Shown here in pieces: positions 5,834 to 14,413 of a stretch of 16,815 nucleotides of DNA; the stretch's first letter is position 1, and each line of letters begins with the position of its first letter. The DNA comes from Candidatus Peregrinibacteria bacterium (GTDB lineage Bacteria; Patescibacteriota; Gracilibacteria; UBA1369; UM-FILTER-53-11): positions 1 through 16,815 of the forward strand of contig JAHFJU010000027.1 in assembly GCA_023245725.1 (NCBI GenBank), given 5' to 3'. The position numbers and the translations under genes are program-made. The notes below the pieces were generated by a model, which was not told the DNA's origin, made no database searches, and saw only the letters and a list, made by a program, of their open reading frames with translations.

Positions 5834-8800
5834 ATGTCTTTTAGTTCGGGGCTTATAAATCTTTTTCCTAAGCTTCAAAATCAACAAGTATTTAGCCACC
5901 TCAATAAATTTCCCGTACTAGGGCTTTCTGGTGCTGGAAATCATGCATCGAAGGCCTTCTTGTTCGCAGATATTTTTAGATCGTTTGATTCAAAAGATGA
6001 ATATAATATCCCATCACCAATAATTTGGATTGTTAACGACGCTATTGCTCAAGAAGAAGTAGTTAGAAGTTGCCAAGAGTGGTTTGGTCCTAATATGCTT
6101 GTTAGAAAGCCAAAAATTCCAGAAACAGATGACATTAACAGCAGGATAGAAACACTTTATTTGTTGAAATCGCTTCACGATGAAGAACCATCGATAATTG
6201 TTGTTCCTTACGAGCAGTTAATGATTGATATGCCATTGCCGGCTGAACTCCTTGGGCGTGCACTAGTTATTGAAAAAAAGACGAAAACAACGACTATTGC
6301 CATCTTCGAAAAACTTATTAATGAGGGCTACACAGTTTCAAACGACGATCACCTTGAGCGCGGCCAATACAGAGGTAAGGGCGATTCTATAACGGTGTTT
6401 CCAGCGAATAGCGACTTTCCGGTTCGTATTGAATTTGATTTTGATAAAATCGACAAAATATCTGCGTACGATCAATCAACGGGTGATGAATTGTATGAAG
6501 TTGATTCAGTATCAATTTATTCGTTGAATGCGCCGTTTACGGAGAAATGTTTCTTTGAGCATATACCTGCATCTGCACTAATTATCGATGATGAATTAGA
6601 AGTTACAGATGAGCATTTCGAGGCATGGGAAGAGATATTCACAAAACGGCCGCAACATACGAAATTGCTTACATTAACGCCTTTTCCTGAAGATTCACCA
6701 AATCATGTAAATATACGGAATTTATCAGTGTTGAAGTACCAAGATTTCTTTGATGTTGCGCATGAGATGAAAGAAAAAACCATGGCAGGTTGGAGAATTG
6801 TATTTTTTACGAAACATAGAAAGGAACTTTCAGCTATTTTAGAAGACAGAAAAGTGGTTTTCTTAGAAGGAGAAAGCATAGTCCCATTTAAAGACGGCGG
6901 AGAGCCTGCGCGTCTAGTTGAGATTGAGAAAGATGAATTGTATCCATATTCTTTTCAGATTGGAGAGCAAAAAATCCTAATAATTAGCGATCGCGACGTA
7001 ACTAATATTCGCGAGGAAAAGCGAAAAAAAGTGAATGAGAGGGTTTTTTGGGAGTTTTTAAATACTCTTAAAGTCGGCGATTTAGTTGTTCATATAAATC
7101 ATGGCGTTGCTCATTTTGATGGCTTAGAGAAAAGAACAATCGACACCATAACTAGAGAATATTTGAAACTTGAATATGCAGAAAACGACAAACTGTTTGT
7201 TCCGATTGATCAGGCAGATAAAGTAAACAAATTTGTTGGTTCGGCTGACGAAGCACCAAAACTAACTCGCCTTGGGTCTGCTGAGTGGGCGACGATGACG
7301 AAAAAGGTTAGAAAAGAAACTGAGCAAATTGCTCAAGAGTTATTGAAGTTGTATGCAGAGAGAAGGCGCGCAAAGGCGAAATCGTTTGTTGAAGAAACGC
7401 CAGACCAACTCGCATTTGAAAAGAGCTTTCCATACGAAGAAACTCCGGGACAGCTAAAGGCTATTCAAGACGTAAAGAAAGATCTAGAACGTGATGTTCC
7501 TATGGATCGTTTGATTTGTGGAGATGTTGGATTTGGAAAAACAGAGGTTGCAATGAGGGCTGCTTTTAAGGTTGTGGCTAACAAAAAACAGGTTGCTCTA
7601 ATTTCTCCTATAACAATTTTGACTGACCAGCATTATCGCTCGTTCAAAAAACGAATGGAGGAATTTCATATACGCGTAGAGATGATTTCGCGTTTTAGGA
7701 CACAGCGTGAGCAAAAAGAAATTTTGGAAAGACTTAAGAGAGGCGAAATAGATATTATCGTTGGAACGCATCGACTCCTTCAGAAAGATATTGAATTTAA
7801 AGATCTAGGATTAGTAATTATCGATGAAGAGCAACGCTTTGGGGTTAAGCAAAAAGAGCAACTCAAGCAACTTCGAACAGAGGTTCACATGCTCACTATG
7901 ACAGCCACTCCTATTCCGAGAACGCTAAATATTTGTCTAAATAAATTGCGAGATATTTCGACAATTACTACGCCTCCACCAGGGCGTTTGCCTGTTGTTA
8001 CAGAGGTTCGCCGCTATTCAAACGAACTAATCCGCGAGGCTATTTTGAGAGAAGTGGCGCGCGGTGGGCAAATATATTTCTTGCATAATAGAGTGCAGAC
8101 AATCGACGCAATTGCAGAGAGACTTAGACAATTAATTCCAGAGGCGCGCTTTGGGGTTGCCCACGGAAAACTACTAAGCAAAGAGCTTGAAGAGAGAATT
8201 ATAGATTTTAAAGAACACAAATTCGACGTACTTGTGAGTTCTACAATTATTGAAAACGGAATCGATCTTTCGAATGCGAATACACTTATTGTTAACAACG
8301 CAGAAAAATTTGGGCTCGCACAATTGTACCAGCTTCGTGGGCGCGTAGGACGATCTAGAACGCAGGCATACGCATACTTCTTGTATCATTCCCAAAGACT
8401 CCGCCTCGACGCTAAAAAACGCCTTAGGGCGATTGTAGAGGCTAGTGAACTTGGTGCTGGTTTCCAAATTGCGATGAAGGATTTAGAGATTCGCGGTGCT
8501 GGAGATATTTTGGGAGTGAATCAACACGGAGTCATTAACGTTGTGGGGGTTAGCCATTTTATTCGTATGCTTAATCGTGCGGTTGAAGACTTGCAAGCTG
8601 GTAAAAAAATCAGCGACGATTCTCAAGAAGAGCAAGATGTTTCGATTGAGTTGCCGGTTACTGCCTACATTCCTGACGATTACATTACAAACACGAAAGA
8701 TAAAATTAATGTTTATCAGCGAATGTCTGGTGCCGATTCGACAGAATATTTAGAGGAGATGAAAGTTGATGTTGCAGAGGATTACGGAAAAATGCCTCGT

Positions 8801-9130
8801 GAGGTATTGAATTTGTTCCGTGTAATTGAATTGAAAATGCTCGCTAAAAAAGCTGGCGTACTGACTATAAAAGCCGAGAATGTTCATATGAAAACTGGAA
8901 AGCAAATTGTTCTAATCCTCGGCAAAACCGTGAAGCCAGAAAATATTATTCACATGCTTGGGCGTAACTCAAAATGGAGTATTAGCGGTTCTAAATTGTA
9001 CATTGGAATTGAAGACCTTGGGCTGAGCTGGTTCGATGAATTGAAGGCGTGTGTCGAAGTGCTTGGCGAGAAAATTTCGAAGGATCAGTTGGCGTCGAAG
9101 AACAAGGCTACGGGGAGCGTTGCGAAATAA
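5834..9130 (+). CDS. mfd: Transcription-repair coupling factor
   Basis: A 1098-residue Mfd, slightly shorter than the typical ~1150. This ATP-driven DNA translocase removes RNA polymerase stalled at lesions and recruits UvrA for nucleotide excision repair. The N-terminal ~200 residues are the UvrB-like part (LSGAGNHASKAF early, in the position of the degenerate nucleotide loop). The CarD-like RNA-polymerase-interacting domain starts at KVGDLVVHINHG (413-424) and continues through YLKLEYAENDKLFVPIDQ. The translocase has Walker A GDVGFGKTE (563-571), the VGTHRLL segment, DEEQ (664-667), TATPIPRT (690-697), IENGIDLSNANT, and motif VI QLRGRVGRS (833-841). The C-terminal TRCF domain, which restrains activity, follows GAGDILGVNQHG. 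All helicase motifs are intact. The start is chosen at the first ATG; no Shine-Dalgarno is present. Confidence 0.97.
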   Translation: MSFSSGLINLFPKLQNQQVFSHLNKFPVLGLSGAGNHASKAFLFADIFRSFDSKDEYNIPSPIIWIVNDAIAQEEVVRSCQEWFGPNMLVRKPKIPETDDINSRIETLYLLKSLHDEEPSIIVVPYEQLMIDMPLPAELLGRALVIEKKTKTTTIAIFEKLINEGYTVSNDDHLERGQYRGKGDSITVFPANSDFPVRIEFDFDKIDKISAYDQSTGDELYEVDSVSIYSLNAPFTEKCFFEHIPASALIIDDELEVTDEHFEAWEEIFTKRPQHTKLLTLTPFPEDSPNHVNIRNLSVLKYQDFFDVAHEMKEKTMAGWRIVFFTKHRKELSAILEDRKVVFLEGESIVPFKDGGEPARLVEIEKDELYPYSFQIGEQKILIISDRDVTNIREEKRKKVNERVFWEFLNTLKVGDLVVHINHGVAHFDGLEKRTIDTITREYLKLEYAENDKLFVPIDQADKVNKFVGSADEAPKLTRLGSAEWATMTKKVRKETEQIAQELLKLYAERRRAKAKSFVEETPDQLAFEKSFPYEETPGQLKAIQDVKKDLERDVPMDRLICGDVGFGKTEVAMRAAFKVVANKKQVALISPITILTDQHYRSFKKRMEEFHIRVEMISRFRTQREQKEILERLKRGEIDIIVGTHRLLQKDIEFKDLGLVIIDEEQRFGVKQKEQLKQLRTEVHMLTMTATPIPRTLNICLNKLRDISTITTPPPGRLPVVTEVRRYSNELIREAILREVARGGQIYFLHNRVQTIDAIAERLRQLIPEARFGVAHGKLLSKELEERIIDFKEHKFDVLVSSTIIENGIDLSNANTLIVNNAEKFGLAQLYQLRGRVGRSRTQAYAYFLYHSQRLRLDAKKRLRAIVEASELGAGFQIAMKDLEIRGAGDILGVNQHGVINVVGVSHFIRMLNRAVEDLQAGKKISDDSQEEQDVSIELPVTAYIPDDYITNTKDKINVYQRMSGADSTEYLEEMKVDVAEDYGKMPREVLNLFRVIELKMLAKKAGVLTIKAENVHMKTGKQIVLILGKTVKPENIIHMLGRNSKWSISGSKLYIGIEDLGLSWFDELKACVEVLGEKISKDQLASKNKATGSVAK

Positions 9131-9150
9131 TTGCGTTAAAAGTTTTGATC

Positions 9151-9156
9151 TACTAT
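9151..9156 (+). promoter_or_regulatory. Possible -10 box of the dehydrogenase/glycosyltransferase fusion
   Basis: TACTAT ends 10 nt before the ATG at 9167, inside the 36-bp gap after mfd. The spacing matches that seen at dnaN and the ABC-F gene. No convincing -35 is seen, so read-through from mfd is also possible. Confidence 0.3.
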
Positions 9157-9166
9157 TTTACCTACA

Positions 9167-10810
9167 ATGAAGTCAATTGGTATTGTCGGACAAGGTTATG
9201 TTGGAGGAGCTGTTCTTAATTGGTTTAAGACCAGTCTGACAGAATACGATATTCTGGTTTTCGACAAGTTCAAAAAAATAGGGACGTTAGAGGAAATTGA
9301 TGAAAAAGCGGAAATGGTTTTTGTTTGCGTTCCTACGCCGTATATCCCAGATGTTGGTTATGACGATTCGGCTATTGTAGAGACGCTTGAAAATTTAAAG
9401 ACACCAAAAATTATCGTTATAAAATCGACGATCTTACCGGGGCGCGCGGTTGAGTTTAAAAAAATGTTCGCGCGCCATACTGTTTATTTTGTTCCAGAGT
9501 TTTTGACAGCACGAAATGCAGATAATGATTTTATAAATCCAAGTAGGCAAATTATAGGATTCACTGAACCAAATGAAATAATCTCAAAAGAAATAATTTC
9601 GGTTTTGCCAAAAGCTCCTTTTACAAGAGTTGTTACAAGCACAGAGGCAGAGTTAATAAAATATTTTGGCAATGCTTTTTTAGCGACAAAGGTAGTGTTC
9701 GCAAATCAATTTTATGACCTGTGTCAGGCTTTGGGGGCAGATTACGACGTAGTGAAAGATTGCGCGGCAGCAGATGAGCGTATTGGTAAGAGTCACTTGG
9801 AAATTTTCCATGAAGGCTATCGTGGATACGGCGGATTTTGTTTGCCGAAAGACACAAAGTCGATAATCGATCATGCCAAGGTAAAGGGGATTTCGATGTC
9901 TCTTTTGAAAGAAGTCGATGCCTCAAACGATAAAATTGTATCTCAAAATCTACAGAGGCCTTTAGTAAGTGTAATTATCACAACATGTAATAGAGCGTCA
10001 TTGTTAACTGGTGCTATTCGCAGCGTATTAAGTCAAAAATATCCTAATATAGAGCTAATAGTTGTTGACGACGCTTCTCATACCGACGAGACAAAGAATG
10101 TTCTAGCTTCGATTGGCGATTCTCGTCTAATAGTATTACGCAATCCGCGAAACAGCGGCGGCGCAATTAGCTTGAATGCGGGAATAAGCATTGCTCATGG
10201 AAAATATATCGCGATATTAGACGATGATGACGAATGGATTGACGAAAATAAGCTCGCTGCGCAAGTAGATTTTTTGGAGAGCCACTCCGATCATGTGATG
10301 GTTGGAACTCAAGCTATTATTGTAGATTCTCAGACGGGCGAGGAAATATCGAGAAGCTATGTTTCCTCAAACGACGATGTGTTGAGGGCGAATTTACTGT
10401 TAAACAATCCTATTCTTCATTCATCGGTTTTATTCATACACAGTTATCTCCGCGAGACAGGTGGTTATGATATTTCTTTACAGAGAGGGAAAGACTGGGA
10501 TCTTATTTTGCGATTGGCGAGAGATGGAAAAGTGGCGATTCTTGGCTCCCCATCTATAAAATATCGTGAGCCGTCTGCCTATGATCGCGATATTATTGGG
10601 CTCAGATTAAAAGATGCACGCGCAAAATTAAAGGTTATTTGGCGCCACAGAAATAATTATGATATGTCGAACAAAGCGCTTGCCGTTGAGGCTGGGAGGT
10701 TTTCGGTTTTCGCTTTCTTAAAAATAATGTCGTTAATTATAGGGCGCGAGATTTCTAAGAGAATGGTAAAAAAGGCGATAGATTTTAAGAGGAAGGCGGG
10801 TGCAAAGTGA
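9167..10810 (+). CDS. Fusion of a UDP-glucose/GDP-mannose dehydrogenase-like domain with a family 2 glycosyltransferase
   Basis: A 547-residue, two-module protein. Residues 1 to ~260 match the NAD-binding and central domains of nucleotide-sugar dehydrogenases: GIVGQGYVG at 5-13 (NAD loop), VCVPTP at 53-58, KSTILPG at 86-92, FVPEFL at 108-113, KYFGNA at 165-170, and YGGFCLPKD at 221-229 with the catalytic cysteine at 225. The usual third (UDP-sugar-binding C-terminal) domain is missing. Instead RPLVSVIITTCNRASLL at 264-280 begins a GT-A glycosyltransferase, with VVDDAS at 299-304 and LDDDDEW at 351-357 in the places of the nucleotide-binding aspartates and DxD motif. A short hydrophobic, probably membrane-touching helix lies near 513-527. 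Inferred role: oxidising or binding a nucleotide sugar and using it in surface polysaccharide synthesis. The frame is continuous, with both junction sides in phase. Confidence 0.88.
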   Translation: MKSIGIVGQGYVGGAVLNWFKTSLTEYDILVFDKFKKIGTLEEIDEKAEMVFVCVPTPYIPDVGYDDSAIVETLENLKTPKIIVIKSTILPGRAVEFKKMFARHTVYFVPEFLTARNADNDFINPSRQIIGFTEPNEIISKEIISVLPKAPFTRVVTSTEAELIKYFGNAFLATKVVFANQFYDLCQALGADYDVVKDCAAADERIGKSHLEIFHEGYRGYGGFCLPKDTKSIIDHAKVKGISMSLLKEVDASNDKIVSQNLQRPLVSVIITTCNRASLLTGAIRSVLSQKYPNIELIVVDDASHTDETKNVLASIGDSRLIVLRNPRNSGGAISLNAGISIAHGKYIAILDDDDEWIDENKLAAQVDFLESHSDHVMVGTQAIIVDSQTGEEISRSYVSSNDDVLRANLLLNNPILHSSVLFIHSYLRETGGYDISLQRGKDWDLILRLARDGKVAILGSPSIKYREPSAYDRDIIGLRLKDARAKLKVIWRHRNNYDMSNKALAVEAGRFSVFAFLKIMSLIIGREISKRMVKKAIDFKRKAGAK

Positions 10811-10891
10811 GCGTGGTTAATTGAATGTCGCTTTATTTACACCGAATATGAGTATCCAGATGCTTCAGTCCTAACAAGTTTTATAGTCTTC

Positions 10892-10900
10892 TGGTATTCT
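10892..10900 (+). promoter_or_regulatory. Extended -10 promoter of the ABC-F gene, implying a leaderless mRNA
   Basis: TGGTATTCT, an extended -10 element, ends 7 nt before the ATG at 10908. Transcription starting about 7 nt after the box would begin at the start codon. No -35 match is seen at 16-18 bp. It closely resembles the murD promoter (TGGTAGAAT then 6 nt). Confidence 0.5.
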
Positions 10901-10907
10901 ACCGCCC

Positions 10908-12329
10908 ATGTTGCTCACGAAAAATCTTTCATTCGAATCTGATAAAGGCACTCTCTTTGAAGATGTTAATATTTCGCTCGATGGTGCCGCGAAGAAGCGT
11001 GTTGCTATTGTTGGCAAAAATGGTTGCGGAAAAACGACGCTCCTTAAATTGCTTTTGGGTAAGCTCGAACCGTACTCTGGCAGCGTAAATTGTTCGCATG
11101 AAACGATATCGTATTTGCAACAAGATACAACTTTCCCCGACATGAATGTACTGGTTGGAGAGTACCTAGAAAGCAAGCTCGAAGAGGAGTGGATGACCTA
11201 CAAGATTGAGATGGTTTTAGACGAAGTGGGGTTGCCAAATGACATTCAATTACAACAGCTTAAAACGCTAAGCGGAGGGCAAAGAGTAAGGATTGCATTT
11301 GCAGAATTGTTGTTGCAAGAGCCGACGGTTTTATTGATGGATGAGCCGACAAATCACCTCGATGTTGACACTATTGAGTGGCTGGTCTCATTTGTAAAAG
11401 AGTTCAAGGGAACAGTCGCTTTTGTTTCTCACGATCGTCATTTTATTAACGCTGTATCAAATCAAATTTGGGAAATAACGGCTGCAAAAAAAATCGAAGT
11501 GTATGGAACAAACTACGACGAATTTTTGGTGGAACGTTTTCATCGATATGAAAAAGCGCTTGAGGCTTTTGAATTTAGCATGCGAGAAGTGACCGAACTT
11601 GAAATGTGGTTACGCGAAAATGCGAATCATCCGAAGTATAAATTTACCGCTACTGTTGGCCAAAAAAAGAAGGCACTCGAGCGCATGGAAAAGCGCACAC
11701 CTCCTGAACCGGTTGCTGATCCTCGTGTAAAAATGAAGCATCTTGGCGCGGCGGAGCAGGGCACGGTTATGACCTTGAAAGTGCAAGAAAAACTTTTCGG
11801 CAGCAAGAGTTTACTCAATGATGTCTATTTAAAAATTGCGGCAGGTGAGAGGATTTTGATTCGTGGAGCAAATGGAACCGGAAAAACTACGTTGCTTAAT
11901 ATTATTGCAGGCGAAGATAAAGAGTTCGCTGGCGATCGTCGTGGACGCGACGGTTTAAAAATCGGTTACTTGCACCAGTTTTGTAACTTGCTTGTGAAAA
12001 ATACTGTGCTCGAAGAATTCGGTCGATCAACAAACATGGAGTACAACGCCGGACGAGGCATGCTCGCTCAATATTTGTTTCCGGCTGAGTATGTCGATGA
12101 GCGAATTGAAAAACTCAGTTTTGGGCAACAGCGTCGACTCGAGCTCGCAATTTTGCTTGCAAATAAACCAGACATATTGCTCTTAGATGAGCCAACAAAC
12201 CACCTCGATATTTTTCTTCGTGAAGACCTTGAGCGTTTTTTGATGGCACAAGATAGGGCGATGGTGATTATCTCTCATGACAGATATTTCATCGATAAAA
12301 TTGGAATAACGAGAGAGATGAGTTTGTAG
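10908..12329 (+). CDS. ABC-F family ATP-binding protein (ribosome-associated type)
   Basis: A 473-residue soluble protein with two ABC ATPase domains in one chain and no membrane segments, the ABC-F layout. Domain 1: Walker A GKNGCGKTT at 36-44, signature LSGGQ at 121-125, Walker B MDEPTNHLD at 144-152, and a switch histidine in VSHDRHF. Domain 2: Walker A GANGTGKTT at 320-328, signature LSFGQ at 403-407, Walker B LDEPTNHLD at 426-434, and ISHDRYF. The charged linker of about 70-90 residues after domain 1, with EMWLRENANHPKYKF and KKKALERMEKR, is in the place that contacts the ribosome P-site region in this family. At 473 residues it is shorter than EttA/Uup-like members and lacks a long C-terminal coiled coil. 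Known members act in translation or antibiotic resistance by target protection; which applies here cannot be told from sequence alone. Confidence 0.93.
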   Translation: MLLTKNLSFESDKGTLFEDVNISLDGAAKKRVAIVGKNGCGKTTLLKLLLGKLEPYSGSVNCSHETISYLQQDTTFPDMNVLVGEYLESKLEEEWMTYKIEMVLDEVGLPNDIQLQQLKTLSGGQRVRIAFAELLLQEPTVLLMDEPTNHLDVDTIEWLVSFVKEFKGTVAFVSHDRHFINAVSNQIWEITAAKKIEVYGTNYDEFLVERFHRYEKALEAFEFSMREVTELEMWLRENANHPKYKFTATVGQKKKALERMEKRTPPEPVADPRVKMKHLGAAEQGTVMTLKVQEKLFGSKSLLNDVYLKIAAGERILIRGANGTGKTTLLNIIAGEDKEFAGDRRGRDGLKIGYLHQFCNLLVKNTVLEEFGRSTNMEYNAGRGMLAQYLFPAEYVDERIEKLSFGQQRRLELAILLANKPDILLLDEPTNHLDIFLREDLERFLMAQDRAMVIISHDRYFIDKIGITREMSL

Positions 12330-12351
12330 CATGGTGCTTCATATTGCAAAA

Positions 12352-12360
12352 TGATATACA
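12352..12360 (+). promoter_or_regulatory. Possible extended -10 of the kup gene
   Basis: TGATATACA lies in the gap after the ABC-F gene and fits TGnTATACA. It ends 28 nt before the ATG at 12389, leaving a leader of about 21 nt without a Shine-Dalgarno motif. Confidence 0.35.
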
Positions 12361-12388
12361 TCTTACAAATATTTTTAATAAATTTGAT

Positions 12389-14296
12389 ATGTCTCAACAT
12401 AAAAATAAAGTAGTCGCGCTTGCGATAGGCGCGCTAGGTGTAGTTTACGGCGATATTGGAACTTCGCCACTTTATGCAATCAATGAAATCTTTTTTGGAC
12501 ATGGAAATGTATCGCCGGTCGCAACGAACGTGTATGGATGTATCTCTCTTGTTTTGTGGGCGTTAATTCTCATTATCATAGGCAAATATTTGTTCTTTGT
12601 TTTACGCGCAGATAATGGTGGAGAGGGTGGTGTTTTTGCTTTGTACAGCCTATTAAATAATCATCGAGGTAAAAAACCAGTTGCTGTGCTTCTTATGTTC
12701 TTGCTGCTTACCGCAGGGCTTTTATATGGTGATGGACTTATTACTCCGGCAATCAGTGTGCTATCGGCGGTTGAAGGTTTAGCGGTTGCCACACCGCGTT
12801 TTGCCCCGTATGTAATTTTGATTACCATCGCAATTCTCACCGCACTTTTTTCAATTCAACGAAAAGGAACCGCAAAAGTCGGGACCGTTTTTGGGCCTAT
12901 TATTATATGTTGGTATTTGGCTATTGCGCTTTTAGGAGGAAGACTTTTGATGCAGAATCCTGCAATTTTGAATGCATTTAATCCTCGTTATGCGTTCGCT
13001 TTTATTAAGACAACGTCATTTCATCAACTGTTAATAGTTCTTGGTTCGGTTATGCTTGCTATCACTGGCGGAGAGGCTCTTTACGCCGATATGGGTCACT
13101 TTGGAAAAACGCCGATTCGTCTTGGTTGGTTTTTTGTCGTGTTCCCTGCTTTATTGCTCAACTATCTTGGGCAAGGTGCTTATTTACTGAGCGGTTCAGC
13201 GGTTGTTGGTGGAAATATTTTTTACAGCATGGTTCCTAAAATTTTCATGTATCCGATGGTTATTCTTGCTACGTGTGCGACGATCATCGCATCACAGGCT
13301 CTTATTTCGGGAGCTTTTTCACTCACTTCACAGGCGATTGCTATTGGTCTTTTTCCACGACTTAAAATTAAACACACTCATCATGAGCATGAGGGGCAAG
13401 TGTACATTCCAACTATCAACTGGGGTTTATTTGCCGGTTGTGTAGCGTTAGTTTTGATGTTCAAATCGAGCAGTGCATTGGCTTCTGCATACGGCTTAGC
13501 AGTGTCGGGAGATATGCTGGCAACGTCGTGCGCCATGTTCTGTGTAGCGCTCTTATTATGGAAATGGCACTGGGCAAAAGCATTAGCACTTTTTGGATTT
13601 TTTGCATGTATCGACGCTCTCTTTTTGACAGCAAATTCTCTTAAATTTCTTGAAGGAGGATTTATTCCGTTTTCAATCGGGGTCGTTTTGTTTACCGTAA
13701 TGAGTACTTGGAAATGGGGCAGAAAATTGACGTTTGCTGCATATAAAAAAGAAAAAACGATGACGGTCGGGGAGTTGCTTGAACTCAAAAAAACAGCACC
13801 GGTTATTAATAAAACAGTTCTATTTATGGCTCCGCAGTTTTTGGAGAAAAAAACTGATAAAATTCCAGCGCTCATTCAGTTTTTCTGGGATCGTTATGGC
13901 GCACTCCCAAAAAATATGATTTTGTTAAAAGTGTCTACTCCAAAAAAACCTTATGTCAGTGAGAACAGATACGATCTTACGTCATTCAAATCAGATGATG
14001 GAAGCCTTGTAAGTGTGAATATTAACTTTGGATTTATGGAGGATCCTAACGTAGAGGCGTTGCTAGAAGATTTCGCAAAACACAGAAAACTGACCTTGGC
14101 AGGCGATCCAGCCGATTGGATTTTGCATGTTTCGTACGAGCGTTTAATTTCAGTTGATGGAATTTCTATCATACGAAAACTACGACTTAAACTTTTCTCA
14201 TATCTTCGAGATAATTCTCAGCCAGCATATTTTTATTATGGCATGGGTGTGCAGGTAAAAATGGCCCTTGAGATTATGACGGTACCGGTTAGGTAA
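12389..14296 (+). CDS. kup: Kup-type potassium uptake transporter
   Basis: A 635-residue KUP/HAK/KT family K+:H+ symporter of the cytoplasmic membrane. Family motifs: ALGVVYGDIGTSPLYA at 15-30, DNGGEGGVFALYSLL at 75-89, LLYGDGLITPAISVL at 111-125, then a series of about 12 hydrophobic segments up to roughly residue 455, including GGEALYADMGHFGK. A cytoplasmic C-terminal domain of about 180 residues follows and ends AYFYYGMGVQVKMALEIMTVPVR, as in family members. An in-frame TTG at 12344 would add 15 residues (QNDIHLTNIFNKFD-like) not typical of the family; I chose the ATG at 12389 because the conserved N-terminus begins right after it. The gene follows the ABC-F gene by 59 bp. No c-di-AMP riboswitch fits in so short a gap. 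Confidence 0.94.
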   Translation: MSQHKNKVVALAIGALGVVYGDIGTSPLYAINEIFFGHGNVSPVATNVYGCISLVLWALILIIIGKYLFFVLRADNGGEGGVFALYSLLNNHRGKKPVAVLLMFLLLTAGLLYGDGLITPAISVLSAVEGLAVATPRFAPYVILITIAILTALFSIQRKGTAKVGTVFGPIIICWYLAIALLGGRLLMQNPAILNAFNPRYAFAFIKTTSFHQLLIVLGSVMLAITGGEALYADMGHFGKTPIRLGWFFVVFPALLLNYLGQGAYLLSGSAVVGGNIFYSMVPKIFMYPMVILATCATIIASQALISGAFSLTSQAIAIGLFPRLKIKHTHHEHEGQVYIPTINWGLFAGCVALVLMFKSSSALASAYGLAVSGDMLATSCAMFCVALLLWKWHWAKALALFGFFACIDALFLTANSLKFLEGGFIPFSIGVVLFTVMSTWKWGRKLTFAAYKKEKTMTVGELLELKKTAPVINKTVLFMAPQFLEKKTDKIPALIQFFWDRYGALPKNMILLKVSTPKKPYVSENRYDLTSFKSDDGSLVSVNINFGFMEDPNVEALLEDFAKHRKLTLAGDPADWILHVSYERLISVDGISIIRKLRLKLFSYLRDNSQPAYFYYGMGVQVKMALEIMTVPVR

Positions 14297-14370
14297 ACCT
14301 GATTTGCGCTCGAATAGTCATCCATTTAACCGTCTTTTTAGAACACCTCTTTGCTGGTGTCGCACGCCTA

Positions 14371-14399
14371 TTGACATTTATGTGTTTCTATTCTATAGT
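14371..14399 (+). promoter_or_regulatory. Near-consensus sigma-70 promoter of the sigma factor gene
   Basis: TTGACA (14371-14376), a 17-bp spacer, and TATAGT (14394-14399): perfect -35, one mismatch in the -10, ideal spacing. The ATG is 14 nt past the -10, so the leader would be about 7-8 nt. A 5-bp inverted repeat (ACACC ... GGTGT, 14343-14358) sits just upstream of the -35 and could be an operator. Confidence 0.72.
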
Positions 14400-14413
14400 G
14401 CGAGCCTTTTCAT

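Noticed and set aside
12344..12388. TTG start giving kup 15 extra N-terminal residues
   Set aside because: The conserved Kup N-terminus begins right after the ATG at 12389, and the candidate -10 at 12352-12360 would lie downstream of the TTG.
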